A stretch of 30,125 nucleotides of DNA, from positions 1 through 30,125 of the IMG/VR virus record IMGVR_UViG_3300026367_000075, one strand, 5' to 3'. The first letter of the stretch is position 1. Each line of letters starts with the position of its first letter. A program made the position numbers and the translations under genes. Of the stretch, positions 23,230-29,437 are shown piece after piece. Origin of the DNA: a virus. The notes below the pieces were generated by a model, which saw only the letters and a program-made list of their open reading frames with translations, did no database searches and had not been told where the DNA came from.

Positions 23230-24613
23230 CAGCCGCCGCTTTCCGCTCGCCCCGGCTCGCCGCCAACGCATCGTAGCTTTCGCCAGTGCTGCGCAGATGG
23301 GCCTTAAGACCAGACCACTCCTGCCAGCGCCGCACGATCACGTCGACGAAACGCGGATCCAGCTCCATCAGGCGGGCGCGCCGGCCGCTCTTTTGTGCAG
23401 CGATCAAGGTCGAGCCGGAACCGCCAAACGGATCGAGCACGATGTCGCCCCGCTGCGAGCTGTTCTTGAGCATGCGCAAAATGAGCCCAACCGGCTTCAT
23501 TGTCGGATGCTCGCCGCTCTTGCGCGGCTTTTCATGTCGGATGACGGAGCCGACCAGCTCCTCCACCTTCAAATCGGACCCAGAGATGCGCAGCCTTGTC
23601 TCGCCGGTGTCAATTTCGACAGCGCCGTCGGCCGTCACCACGAAGGGAGCCGCCTCGGCATTCAGAACGGTGGTCTGCTTTCGACCGCCGAACCAGCGGT
23701 GCGCCGCCCCTTCTTTCCATCCGTACAGGATCGGCTCGTGCTGCCACTGATAATCGGACCGGCCCAGGACAAGCGAAGGCTTGATCCAGACCAGGCAGCC
23801 GGAGGTTTTAAACCCGCTGTCTTGAAACGCCCCACGGAACGACCGGCCCTCGGTATCGGCATGCGCCACATAGCAGCTCGCACCGGCATGCAGGTAGGAC
23901 GCGACCAGCCCAAAGCAGTCGAGCAGGAACTGACGAAACGCCCCGCCTTCCATGTGGTCGTTTTTGATTTTGCCGGCCGAGCCCTCGTAATTCACATTAT
24001 AGGGCGGATCGGTCCAGCAGAGGTCAGCCAGCTCGGAACCCATCAGCTCGGAGAAGTCGCTCTCCACGGTGGAATCCCCGCACATCACCAGATGATCGCC
24101 AAGAACCCAGACATCGCCCTCGGACGAGACATAGCCGTCGCCGGCATCGGGAACCGCGTCGTCGTCGGTGTTGCCTTCGCCGTCGATATCGTCGCCGTCC
24201 AGGAACAGCAGATTGAGCTCGTCTTTCGAGAAACCGATCACATCAATACCAAAGCCCAGGTCGCGCAGCTCGCCCAGCTCAAGCGCGAGCAGCTCTTTGT
24301 CCCAGCCGGCGTTTTCGGCAAGTTTGTTGTCCGCGATCACATAGGCGCGGCGCTGCTCGTCCGAAAGATGAGACAAGCGCAGGCACGGAACCTCGGCCAT
24401 GCCAAGACGCTCGGCAGCCAAGACGCGGCCGTGGCCGGCGATGATTTCGCCATCGCCAGAGATCAGGATCGGGTTGGTGAAACCGAACTCCTGGATCGAG
24501 GCGACGATTTGCAGAACCTGCTCGTCCGAGTGGGTCCGCGAATTGCGAGAGAAGGCGACGAGATCGGACGGAGCGATGAGCTCGATATTGGACGGCAGGA
24601 TGAGATCAGACAT
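23222..24613 (-). CDS. ParB-domain / DNA N6-adenine methyltransferase fusion
   Basis: A 463-residue protein. Residues about 10-110 form a ParB/Srx-like domain (GEIIAGHGRVLAAERLG at 56-71, then VPCLRL). After an acidic linker (about 135-165) comes an alpha/beta-type methyltransferase: the catalytic DPPY at 202-205 (CWTDPPYNVNYEG), and the SAM-binding FGGSGS late in the chain after IVLDP, followed by ARLMELDP. Such fusions are widespread in phages as stand-alone methylases. GGAGG lies 6 bases before the ATG. No restriction nuclease is nearby, so self-protection of phage DNA is likely; the PLD-like gene next to it is the only nuclease candidate. Confidence 0.93.
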   Translation of the reverse strand: MSDLILPSNIELIAPSDLVAFSRNSRTHSDEQVLQIVASIQEFGFTNPILISGDGEIIAGHGRVLAAERLGMAEVPCLRLSHLSDEQRRAYVIADNKLAENAGWDKELLALELGELRDLGFGIDVIGFSKDELNLLFLDGDDIDGEGNTDDDAVPDAGDGYVSSEGDVWVLGDHLVMCGDSTVESDFSELMGSELADLCWTDPPYNVNYEGSAGKIKNDHMEGGAFRQFLLDCFGLVASYLHAGASCYVAHADTEGRSFRGAFQDSGFKTSGCLVWIKPSLVLGRSDYQWQHEPILYGWKEGAAHRWFGGRKQTTVLNAEAAPFVVTADGAVEIDTGETRLRISGSDLKVEELVGSVIRHEKPRKSGEHPTMKPVGLILRMLKNSSQRGDIVLDPFGGSGSTLIAAQKSGRRARLMELDPRFVDVIVRRWQEWSGLKAHLRSTGESYDALAASRGERKAAADG

Positions 24614-24905
24614 CGACGCCTCCGGAGATCAGATCAACGCGACCGACAAAAGGCGCAATGAACCAGGCGGAGCGGCTCGGAGCACAACGAAGCCAATCGG
24701 ACGCTACCGGCGAATAGCCAACGCCGGTCCATTTCGCTTTGCGATCGCCGGTCATTTCGTTTTCAAAGTAGCGATAAGAGCCGCGCTCGAACTTAAAACG
24801 CCACGCGAAAGGCCGCAGGCTATGACGCCAGCACCAAGACATCAAAAATCTAAACCGAAACGAAATGAAGTTTTTCGACCACTCAAAAGTTGTTTTTTGC
24901 GACAT
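24606..24905 (-). CDS. Small hypothetical protein upstream of the methyltransferase
   Basis: Up to 99 residues, with tryptophans and arginines (MSWCWRHSLRPFAWRFKFER, then SDWLRCAPSRSAWF). Its TGA lies inside the first codons of the methyltransferase (ATGTCTGA overlap), which supports a real, coupled gene. The start is unsure: ATG at 24905 or at 24842 (78 residues); neither has a strong ribosome binding site. No family was recognised. Confidence 0.55.
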   Translation of the reverse strand: MSQKTTFEWSKNFISFRFRFLMSWCWRHSLRPFAWRFKFERGSYRYFENEMTGDRKAKWTGVGYSPVASDWLRCAPSRSAWFIAPFVGRVDLISGGVDV

Positions 24906-25073
24906 AACAAACCCGCATGGGGTCCCCCCGGGGGAAGGACCCGTGAAAGGTGGCAGGCACTGCTACGGGATCGTTTGGGAACGGTTGAGCAGCACCTGCC
25001 GGTTGAGCGCGCCGTCCCGTGGGGACGCAACGTCGCGCATCCTCAGCTGACCAGCCGAGAATCAGAAACCGTG
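24906..25073. promoter_or_regulatory. 168-base gap with palindromes and direct repeats; candidate late promoter/cos region
   Basis: This is the only sizeable gene-free gap in the middle of the leftward operon. It holds a GC palindrome block (24917-24944, with GGGGTCC and GGACCC arms around CCCCCGGGGG), CGTCCC GTG GGGACG (about 25013-25027), and two direct copies of CGGTTGAGC (24982-24990 and 25000-25008, 18 bases apart). Terminases of the lambda family cut at sites with two-fold symmetry beside small-subunit binding repeats, so a cos site is possible here. The palindromes could also be a terminator after the lysis genes. No clear sigma-70 promoter was found. Confidence 0.45.
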
Positions 25074-25289
25074 TCAGCCGCGAAGGCGGATACGAGCAGA
25101 AGCACGGATGCGCCCGACAGCTGCGGCAATGCCTGCAACTATCGTGACGCCACCCGCAATTAGCTCGCCCAGATCCTTCGCGTGACTGGGCTCAATCGTG
25201 TAACCGAGTACTTGAGCAATACCTATTAAGATCGCGGCAATTGCACCACCCACTCCGATAGACTTAAACGGAGATTTGTAAGACTGCAT
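25074..25289 (-). CDS. Putative holin
   Basis: A 71-residue protein with two membrane segments (about 12-30, GVGGAIAAILIGIAQVLGY, and 44-60, LIAGGVTIVAGIAAAVG) joined by a short polar loop, and a basic end (RIRASARIRLRG). The N-terminal YKSPFKSIGVGG and the closing GRIRAS resemble small two-segment phage holins. AAAGGAG overlaps the end of the endolysin gene, 3 bases upstream. It would time lysis by opening the inner membrane. Confidence 0.75.
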   Translation of the reverse strand: MQSYKSPFKSIGVGGAIAAILIGIAQVLGYTIEPSHAKDLGELIAGGVTIVAGIAAAVGRIRASARIRLRG

Positions 25290-25291
25290 GT

Positions 25292-26143
25292 TCAGGCTCC
25301 TTTAGCCGTTGAGGACAGGTCGTAACGCGATAAGACACCACGGATGGCAACCAGCGCCTCTGGCACGCTCATGGGCCGCTGTGCCGGCTCAGGATCGTCC
25401 CCAGCCACCACCACGCCTGTCTCCGAGGGAAACCAGTGCGGCAGCTTTGACAGCGCCTCATGCATCGCGGCGCGCGTCGCAGGACCAGGAACCCCATCGA
25501 CATAGAGGCCGCCATATTTCATCTGAAAGGCGCGAACTGCGTTAGGTGCCATTCCGAGCAAAACCAGAGCGCAGCGCGGATAGAGCGCCAGGCGATCCGC
25601 GTAGCCATTCAGCCCGCCGTTGATCGTCTTCGTGACCATTTCGATATCGCCGCGCCGCGCGTAGCGATTAAGGTCGTTTGTCTCCCAGAACCAGATAGGC
25701 GCGAGCCCCTCCCACGGATCCTCTAGGATGCGATGCGGCTCGACTTCGAAGTCAGGCACGGATAGAAACAGCGCGCAGCACCAATCGCGGAAGCGGCGAT
25801 AGTTATCACCGCCCGTCACCATCATCGCAGTGCGGCCTTTGAACAGCTCGCCATCGCCATCGCGCGCGGCAGAGTTGCCAAGGTCTGTACGGATATCATA
25901 GCGCGCCTGCGCGACCGTTGGGCCCCAGACCTCCTCGTCCCACATGAAGCGCCCGCTCTCATGCGCCACTTGGGCGAGATACTGCGCCAGGACGGCCGGC
26001 TCGTTTAGACCAGCACCGACGGCGCGCACATCGAGCGCAGCGATCACCGCCTCTGCATTGGCAGAGAACCGGCTGTTAGCCGCCGCGCCGCACATGAGCG
26101 CGATAGCCGACACGGTAAGAATTCGAGAGCTGGACACGATCAT
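25292..26143 (-). CDS. Endolysin, glycoside hydrolase family 19-like
   Basis: A 283-residue cell-wall hydrolase. The GH19/lysozyme-like fold is marked by LAQVAHESGRF with catalytic E62, a second acid in EEVWGPT, and the late WFWETNDLNRYARRGDIEMV with TINGG. Residues about 205-232 (AVRAFQMKYGGLYVDGVPGP) look like a short peptidoglycan-binding repeat. The N-terminus is mildly hydrophobic (ILTVSAIALMCGAA) but aligns with the first helix of the fold, so a signal is uncertain. GGAAGGGG precedes the ATG, which overlaps the upstream TGA. No spanin gene was recognised nearby. Confidence 0.85.
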   Translation of the reverse strand: MIVSSSRILTVSAIALMCGAAANSRFSANAEAVIAALDVRAVGAGLNEPAVLAQYLAQVAHESGRFMWDEEVWGPTVAQARYDIRTDLGNSAARDGDGELFKGRTAMMVTGGDNYRRFRDWCCALFLSVPDFEVEPHRILEDPWEGLAPIWFWETNDLNRYARRGDIEMVTKTINGGLNGYADRLALYPRCALVLLGMAPNAVRAFQMKYGGLYVDGVPGPATRAAMHEALSKLPHWFPSETGVVVAGDDPEPAQRPMSVPEALVAIRGVLSRYDLSSTAKGA

Positions 26144-26550
26144 GCCCCTTCCATTTGTTGAGCAGCGGCAAGCGAGGCAATCTCGCGAACGCGGTAGGCC
26201 GAGAGCCGCGTGAGCTCGGCCACCTCATCGACAGGCAGGCCGTCACGAATGAGGTCCGGAATTGCCTGGTGGTGAAAGCGCCGCTCGATCACGCGGCAAT
26301 TGGCCGGCTGCAAGATCATGCCCGCAAAGGCGCGGCTCATACGCTGAGCCATCTTCCATCCCAGCTTGCGCACCAGCCAGTGATCGACAGGGAGCGTCTT
26401 TGGCACGTAGAGGCCGCGCCGCCATGTGCGCGAGCCGGCCTGCGGCAGCGAGGCGATAAGATCGAGCGCGAGCTCGCGGCCAATGACCTCTGCGATTTCA
26501 GCAGCTGATCGTGGCAAGTCGGACAGGTCCTCACACATCGTGCGGTTCAT
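26140..26550 (-). CDS. Mor-like helix-turn-helix regulator
   Basis: A 136-residue protein resembling the Mor/C family of phage late activators: an N-terminal helical part (AEIAEVIGRELALDLIASLP), a central strand with basic residues (YVPKTLPVDHWLVRKLGWKM) and a C-terminal helix-turn-helix (IRDGLPVDEVAELTRLSAYR). In Mu this family switches on middle/late promoters. It sits just ahead of the lysis genes, with ATGA overlaps on both sides. It may activate the late operon from a promoter in the 24906-25073 gap; that is inference. Confidence 0.68.
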   Translation of the reverse strand: MNRTMCEDLSDLPRSAAEIAEVIGRELALDLIASLPQAGSRTWRRGLYVPKTLPVDHWLVRKLGWKMAQRMSRAFAGMILQPANCRVIERRFHHQAIPDLIRDGLPVDEVAELTRLSAYRVREIASLAAAQQMEGA

Positions 26551-26942
26551 ACCTCGACCACCGTGACACCTTGGGCAGCAGCGATCGCACGACGGACCTC
26601 ATAGTCCCGCGTCGGCATGCCTTTAGGATCCTCGAAAACCAGCAGGCCGGTGGCGACCTCAATGTACGAGAAATCGAGGGTCAGACGCATCTGCCGACCG
26701 GTGCGCGTCAGAACAGGACCATCCCGCCCCTCGAGCATAATCGGGATCTGGCGCTTCAAATCGCGGATCACGCCGGCACGAACCAGCAGCTTTAACTGGG
26801 CCCAGCGCGCGGCCTCGTGCTTGGAGTCGAACCGGATACCATCGACAACGACAGGCTCGGCCCGATATTTCGATCCAGCCGGCTTACTCGCAGCCTTGGC
26901 AGTTTGTGCCAGATTGAATGCAGCAGCCGACATGCGCTCCAT
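26547..26942 (-). CDS. DUF1064 family protein (nuclease-like fold)
   Basis: A 131-residue protein. SKYRAEPVVVDGIRFDSKHEAARW (in parts: KYRAEPVVVDGIRFDSKHEA, ARWAQLKLL) and LTLDFSYIEVATGLLVFEDP with KG are the DUF1064 signature. The E-(x)n-D-(x)n-E-x-K pattern suits a PD-(D/E)XK nuclease such as phage resolvases. The start at 26942 overlaps the upstream TAA as TAATG; the frame is open to 27008, but that part shadows its neighbour. A role in phage DNA replication or recombination is likely but not proven. Confidence 0.82.
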   Translation of the reverse strand: MERMSAAAFNLAQTAKAASKPAGSKYRAEPVVVDGIRFDSKHEAARWAQLKLLVRAGVIRDLKRQIPIMLEGRDGPVLTRTGRQMRLTLDFSYIEVATGLLVFEDPKGMPTRDYEVRRAIAAAQGVTVVEV

Positions 26943-27223
26943 TAGCGCTGGGCCTTCGTTTCGATCGAGCCGCGCAACCGCTTGCCCGCATAGGCCAGAG
27001 CTGAACAAACATCCCGAGCCACATGATCGAAGGCAGCCCTACCGCGCTGGGCGGCATGGGCGGCAACGATCTCCTCGAGCGAGTGGTAGCGGTGCTTCTG
27101 TAGGCGCATGCCGACGACATCAACGATCAGGACCGCATCACCCGCCTCCTCGTCCACGGTCACGTAGGCATCGCCAAAGCGCGTCCCGTTGGCTTTTACG
27201 TCGGAATGAATCGATGGGCTCAC
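26942..27223 (-). CDS. Small hypothetical early protein
   Basis: A 93-residue protein starting at GTG 27223, overlapping the upstream stop as GTGA, with AGGTG 6 bases before. The longer frame to 27310 is a shadow of the initiator gene. The visible parts are ANGTRFGDAYVTVDEEAGDA, a beta hairpin-like stretch, and a helical basic end (YAGKRLRGSIETKAQR). No family was recognised. It sits between the initiator and DUF1064 genes, so a replication-related role is possible. Confidence 0.68.
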   Translation of the reverse strand: MSPSIHSDVKANGTRFGDAYVTVDEEAGDAVLIVDVVGMRLQKHRYHSLEEIVAAHAAQRGRAAFDHVARDVCSALAYAGKRLRGSIETKAQR

Positions 27224-28089
27224 AGGACACCTACAGCTTGGCATTGGGATTGGGTCACCAGGGCAGCGGCGATGAACTCGCGCGCCTTGGTTGCGGAGAT
27301 CGAGCGGCACCGCGCGGGATTGCCCGAAATGATATCAGCCACAGCGGTGGGAACTTCCGGCAGGCTCTTAGCCACCGCAGGCGTCGCCGAGTCTTGCCAG
27401 CTTTCAGCAGCGAGCCAATTCTGGGGCTTCTTCGGAAAACCACGCTTCACCACATCGGAGCCGGCATAGGACCGAGCGGCAGCGATTACCGTGGACGCGT
27501 CGGCACCGGCATGCAGCGCCACATCCCAAGCCGCCTCTGCGAATCTGCGATCAACCCGATTGGGGAAAGCATCCCAGAAATTATCAAAACCAAGATCACC
27601 GCCACCAGCGGCCGCAGGCGCGTCTGGTTGTATTACTGGTTCTCTTACAAGGTTAGTGTCACAATTTGAGACACGGCTATCGCCATTTTTGAGACACGGC
27701 TCTGGCGTTTTTTGAGACACGGCCCGTGTTTCATTGTGAGACACGGCACCCGCATCAGGCCGTGTTTCATTTTGAGACACGGCATCACCGGGCAAATCAG
27801 GAACGGACAGATCGGTGTCGCAGCCCAGAATGTAGGAGGTGCGCTGCTGTCGCTTAGTGCGGGGATCAATGCCAGCCACCCGACGGATCAAACCACACCG
27901 CTCGAGCTCGTCGAGATGGCGGTTCACCGAGGCCCGCGACATTTCGGTGTCGTCGGCTAACCCCTCCTGTGAGGGATCGCACCGCTTGGTGTCCTTGTTG
28001 TGACGATCGGCCAGCTGCCAGAGCAGCAGCTTAGTCGCAGGCTTGAGCCCGCGCTGCTTGATCGCCCAGTTTGTCGCGTCATGGCTCAT
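27220..28089 (-). CDS. Replication initiator-like protein (winged helix N-terminus, lambda O-like layout)
   Basis: A 289-residue protein. Residues about 15-85 form a winged helix (ATKLLLWQLADRHNKDTKRC, then EGLADDTEMSRASVNRHLDE, LERCGLIRRVAG). The middle (about 100-145) is low in complexity and encoded by repeated DNA. The C-terminal part (FDNFWDAFPNRVDRRFAEAA, KPQNWLAAESWQ) resembles phage replication proteins that recruit helicase. Lambda O has the same plan: DNA-binding head, ori iterons in the middle of the gene, helicase-loader contact at the end. GGGAGGGG precedes the ATG. A strong terminator lies just upstream. Confidence 0.75.
   Translation of the reverse strand: MSHDATNWAIKQRGLKPATKLLLWQLADRHNKDTKRCDPSQEGLADDTEMSRASVNRHLDELERCGLIRRVAGIDPRTKRQQRTSYILGCDTDLSVPDLPGDAVSQNETRPDAGAVSHNETRAVSQKTPEPCLKNGDSRVSNCDTNLVREPVIQPDAPAAAGGGDLGFDNFWDAFPNRVDRRFAEAAWDVALHAGADASTVIAAARSYAGSDVVKRGFPKKPQNWLAAESWQDSATPAVAKSLPEVPTAVADIISGNPARCRSISATKAREFIAAALVTQSQCQAVGVL
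27665..27783 (-). repeat. Iteron-like repeats inside the initiator gene; candidate replication origin
   Basis: Five direct copies of GCCGTGTCTCAAA (minus strand) end at 27783, 27747, 27723, 27700 and 27677; copy 27747 has one change (CAAA to CACA). Spacings are 36, 24, 23 and 23 bases. Two inverted relatives (GCCGTGTTTCA at 27759-27769 and GCCCGTGTTTCA at 27722-27733) lie between them. The copies fall in all three reading frames (AVSQ, PCLK and RVSN are encoded), so the DNA rather than the peptide is conserved. An AT-richer stretch (27628-27665) follows. This is the layout of the lambda ori within O. Confidence 0.72.
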
Positions 28090-28135
28090 GGAGCCCCTCC
28101 CGATAATCCAGCGCGCCAGGTATTCCGCCCAGCCG

Positions 28136-28168
28136 AAAAAAAAGACCGACTGCCCAGGGCAGTCAGTC
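28136..28168 (-). terminator. Strong intrinsic terminator after the early regulators
   Basis: On the minus strand GACTGACTGCC pairs with GGCAGTCGGTC (28168-28158 and 28154-28144) around a CTG loop, 11 pairs with one G-U, followed by eight Ts (28143-28136). The TGA of the 28163 gene lies inside the stem. It stands between the regulator genes and the replication gene at 28089, in the position of lambda tR1. Confidence 0.85.
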
Positions 28169-28456
28169 GTTCATGAAAAACGCCACCGCTTCTGGGTAGC
28201 GCAGGAAAAACAGGGCGATGGTGTCGCCGCTCGGCTTTGAAACTTCGGTCCGCCAATTGTCCGCGGTGCGCGAAGTGACCCCGAAGACCCGCCCGATGTG
28301 CTCGGCTGATTGAAACTCCGAGCGAAGGAAAGCAGCCCAGCGCTGGGCGAAGCGCGCCTTAAATTCTTCTGCAAATTTAACGCTTCGGAAAGACTCTTCA
28401 GCGCAAGTTATTGTATTAATTGGATAATGAACGGCATTCTTTACCGCGATATTCAT
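28163..28456 (-). CDS. Small helix-turn-helix regulator, second gene of the leftward early operon
   Basis: A 97-residue protein with a helix-turn-helix at about 55-80 (AEHIGRVFGVTSRTADNWRT) and an end rich in F and A (DTIALFFLRYPEAVAFFMND). It starts at ATG 28456, which overlaps the upstream TGA (TGATG), with GGAGG 9 bases before. By place it corresponds to lambda cII, the gene after cro, but no sequence relation to CII is claimed. Its end lies within the terminator stem. Confidence 0.75.
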   Translation of the reverse strand: MNIAVKNAVHYPINTITCAEESFRSVKFAEEFKARFAQRWAAFLRSEFQSAEHIGRVFGVTSRTADNWRTEVSKPSGDTIALFFLRYPEAVAFFMND

Positions 28457-28716
28457 CAAGAGCCCTCCACAGGGGCAGCAGAGCAGGATGGCCCACAGTG
28501 ACCAGAAGCAACCGAAGCCGCATCTACAGATCGCGATGCAATGAAATCCAAAAGTTTTTGCTCGGTAACGCCAGTGATCGACCGCCCCGATTTAAGACGA
28601 GACACCACCTCCGAATTGCCGGCAGCGCGTTTTCCGAAGTAGCTGGCACTCATCCCAGCCGAAGCGAGGAAAGCGTCAATTTTCGACACAAGGATTTTAT
28701 GAATTTCAAGGACCAT
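28456..28716 (-). CDS. Cro-like repressor
   Basis: An 86-residue Cro/CI-type DNA-binding protein (KIDAFLASAGMSASYFGKRA, then GNSEVVSRLKSGRSITGVTE, LLDFIASR). It is divergent from the CI-like gene across an 88-base gap full of operator-like sites. The C-terminal 25 residues are low in complexity. No ribosome binding site is seen before the ATG, and the proposed promoter would start RNA only about 2 bases upstream, so the message may be leaderless. Confidence 0.78.
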   Translation of the reverse strand: MVLEIHKILVSKIDAFLASAGMSASYFGKRAAGNSEVVSRLKSGRSITGVTEQKLLDFIASRSVDAASVASGHCGPSCSAAPVEGS

Positions 28717-28730
28717 TTGGTGACGTTACA

Positions 28731-28744
28731 TCCTCTAAAGCGGA
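28731..28744. promoter_or_regulatory. Operator-like site 1
   Basis: TCCTCTAAAGCGGA, close to the palindromic consensus TCCTCTAAAGAGGA. It fills the spacer between -35 and -10 of the leftward Cro-like promoter, where a bound repressor would block RNA polymerase. Confidence 0.65.
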
Positions 28745-28755
28745 CATTGCAAGCC

Positions 28756-28769
28756 GCCTCCATAGAGGA
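28756..28769. promoter_or_regulatory. Operator-like site 2
   Basis: GCCTCCATAGAGGA, centre of the three-site set, just to the right of the shared TTGCAA. It matches the consensus perfectly in the right half (AGAGGA). Confidence 0.6.
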
Positions 28770-28781
28770 CGTGCAAAAACA

Positions 28782-28795
28782 TCGGCAAAAGAGGA
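28782..28795. promoter_or_regulatory. Operator-like site 3
   Basis: TCGGCAAAAGAGGA, the weakest of the set: right half intact, left half poor. It lies nearest the repressor gene, as expected for a low-affinity site used in self-regulation. Confidence 0.5.
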
Positions 28796-28804
28796 CAAGG
28801 CCGC

Positions 28805-29164
28805 ATGGATAAAGATATGTGGAAAATCCGACTTCAAGAGGCGATCACAGCCTCAGCCAAGTCTAAGCGCGCTATCTCCATCGCCTCGGGCAATGGACCT
28901 GGCTATGTTCATTCTATCTTAGCGGAAGGAAAAGACCCGACGATCACTAACCTGATCGCGGTCTGCAAAGCGATTCCGATAAGTCTGACTTACATCTTGC
29001 ATGGCCATGAAGTCTCACCCGATGACGAAGAACTCCTTAGGCAGCTCTACGAGCACCCCTCCAAGCGGGCGGCCATAAGAGCGCTGCTAGAAACAGAAAA
29101 GCCAAATGAGACGGAGCGCCAGGTAGAGACCGAGCTCCCGAAGCCGGTGGATTACGAATATTGA
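28805..29164 (+). CDS. CI-like repressor, short form without peptidase domain
   Basis: A 119-residue helix-turn-helix protein of the XRE type: residues about 8-65 (WKIRLQEAITASAKSKRAIS, IASGNGPGYVHSILAEGKDP, TITNLIAVCKAIPISLTYIL). The remainder is charged and helical. It lacks the S24/LexA-like self-cleavage domain of lambda CI, so RecA-driven self-cleavage is not expected; induction would need another route such as an antirepressor. Divergent from the Cro-like gene and the only clear lysogeny repressor in the window. Confidence 0.8.
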   Translation: MDKDMWKIRLQEAITASAKSKRAISIASGNGPGYVHSILAEGKDPTITNLIAVCKAIPISLTYILHGHEVSPDDEELLRQLYEHPSKRAAIRALLETEKPNETERQVETELPKPVDYEY

Positions 29165-29385
29165 ACGAACCCTGATGGCCCTATCACTAACGAAATGACA
29201 GGGGAATCACCGGAAGCTGTAGCTGTGGATCCGTCATTGGCCCGCAGCTCGGCCAAAATTTTGCGCTTTGCCGCATCACTCAGAGACGCCCAGTCAGTCC
29301 AGTATTCCGACAACCTCAACGATGAATCTCCCCAAGCAATACCCGTAAGAGTTAGAACAAAGCATGACCGCCTGGCAATCACCAA
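29152..29385 (-). CDS. Doubtful small ORF behind the repressor gene
   Basis: A possible 77-residue leftward protein (SEYWTDWASLSDAAKRKILA is its most protein-like part) overlapping the 3' end of the repressor gene by 13 bases. It would start at TTG or GTG (29385/29382) with no clear ribosome binding site. It lies next to operator-like site 4. An overlapping rightward frame (29195-29404) is equally open, so the call is weak. Confidence 0.3.
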   Translation of the reverse strand: MVIARRSCFVLTLTGIAWGDSSLRLSEYWTDWASLSDAAKRKILAELRANDGSTATASGDSPVISLVIGPSGFVQYS

Positions 29386-29394
29386 TTTGAAATA

Positions 29395-29408
29395 TCCGCA
29401 ATAGAGGA
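29395..29408. promoter_or_regulatory. Operator-like site 4
   Basis: TCCGCAATAGAGGA, flanked to give ATCC...GGAT symmetry. It lies upstream of the -35 of the rightward early promoter, 29 bases before site 5. Confidence 0.55.
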
Positions 29409-29423
29409 TAAGTTGATTGCATG

Positions 29424-29437
29424 ACCTCTAAAGAGGA
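29424..29437. promoter_or_regulatory. Operator-like site 5
   Basis: ACCTCTAAAGAGGA, the best palindrome of the set (CCTCTAAAGAGG). It fills the spacer of the rightward early promoter, exactly as site 1 does in the leftward one. Confidence 0.68.

Larger units (their letters stand above)
28717..28804. promoter_or_regulatory. Divergent regulator promoter region (OR/pR-like)
   Basis: The 88-base gap between the Cro-like and CI-like genes. Leftward promoter: -35 TTGCAA (28752-28747), 16-base spacer, -10 TGTAAC (28730-28725). TTGCAA is its own reverse complement, so the same six bases may serve as -35 for a weaker rightward repressor promoter. Three operator-like 14-base sites start at 28731, 28756 and 28782, spaced 25 and 26 bases. 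AAGG before the 28805 ATG serves as ribosome binding site. Confidence 0.7.

Noticed and set aside
23021-24661. 546-codon plus-strand frame opposite the methyltransferase and PLD-like genes
   Set aside because: Same reasoning: a shadow of a well-supported gene with DPPY and FGGSG motifs.
25358-25371. Possible fifth copy of the late-region motif, CCTCTGGCACGCTC
   Set aside because: Two changes in 14 bases, and it encodes an ordinary part of the endolysin gene; probably chance.
26080-26143. Signal peptide or signal-anchor at the endolysin N-terminus
   Set aside because: The hydrophobic stretch is short and mixed with polar residues and fits the first helix of the GH19-like fold; export by the holin is sufficient.
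27665-27783. CRISPR array
   Set aside because: Repeats are only 13 bases with gaps of about 10-23 bases, some copies are inverted, and the whole set lies in a coding gene.
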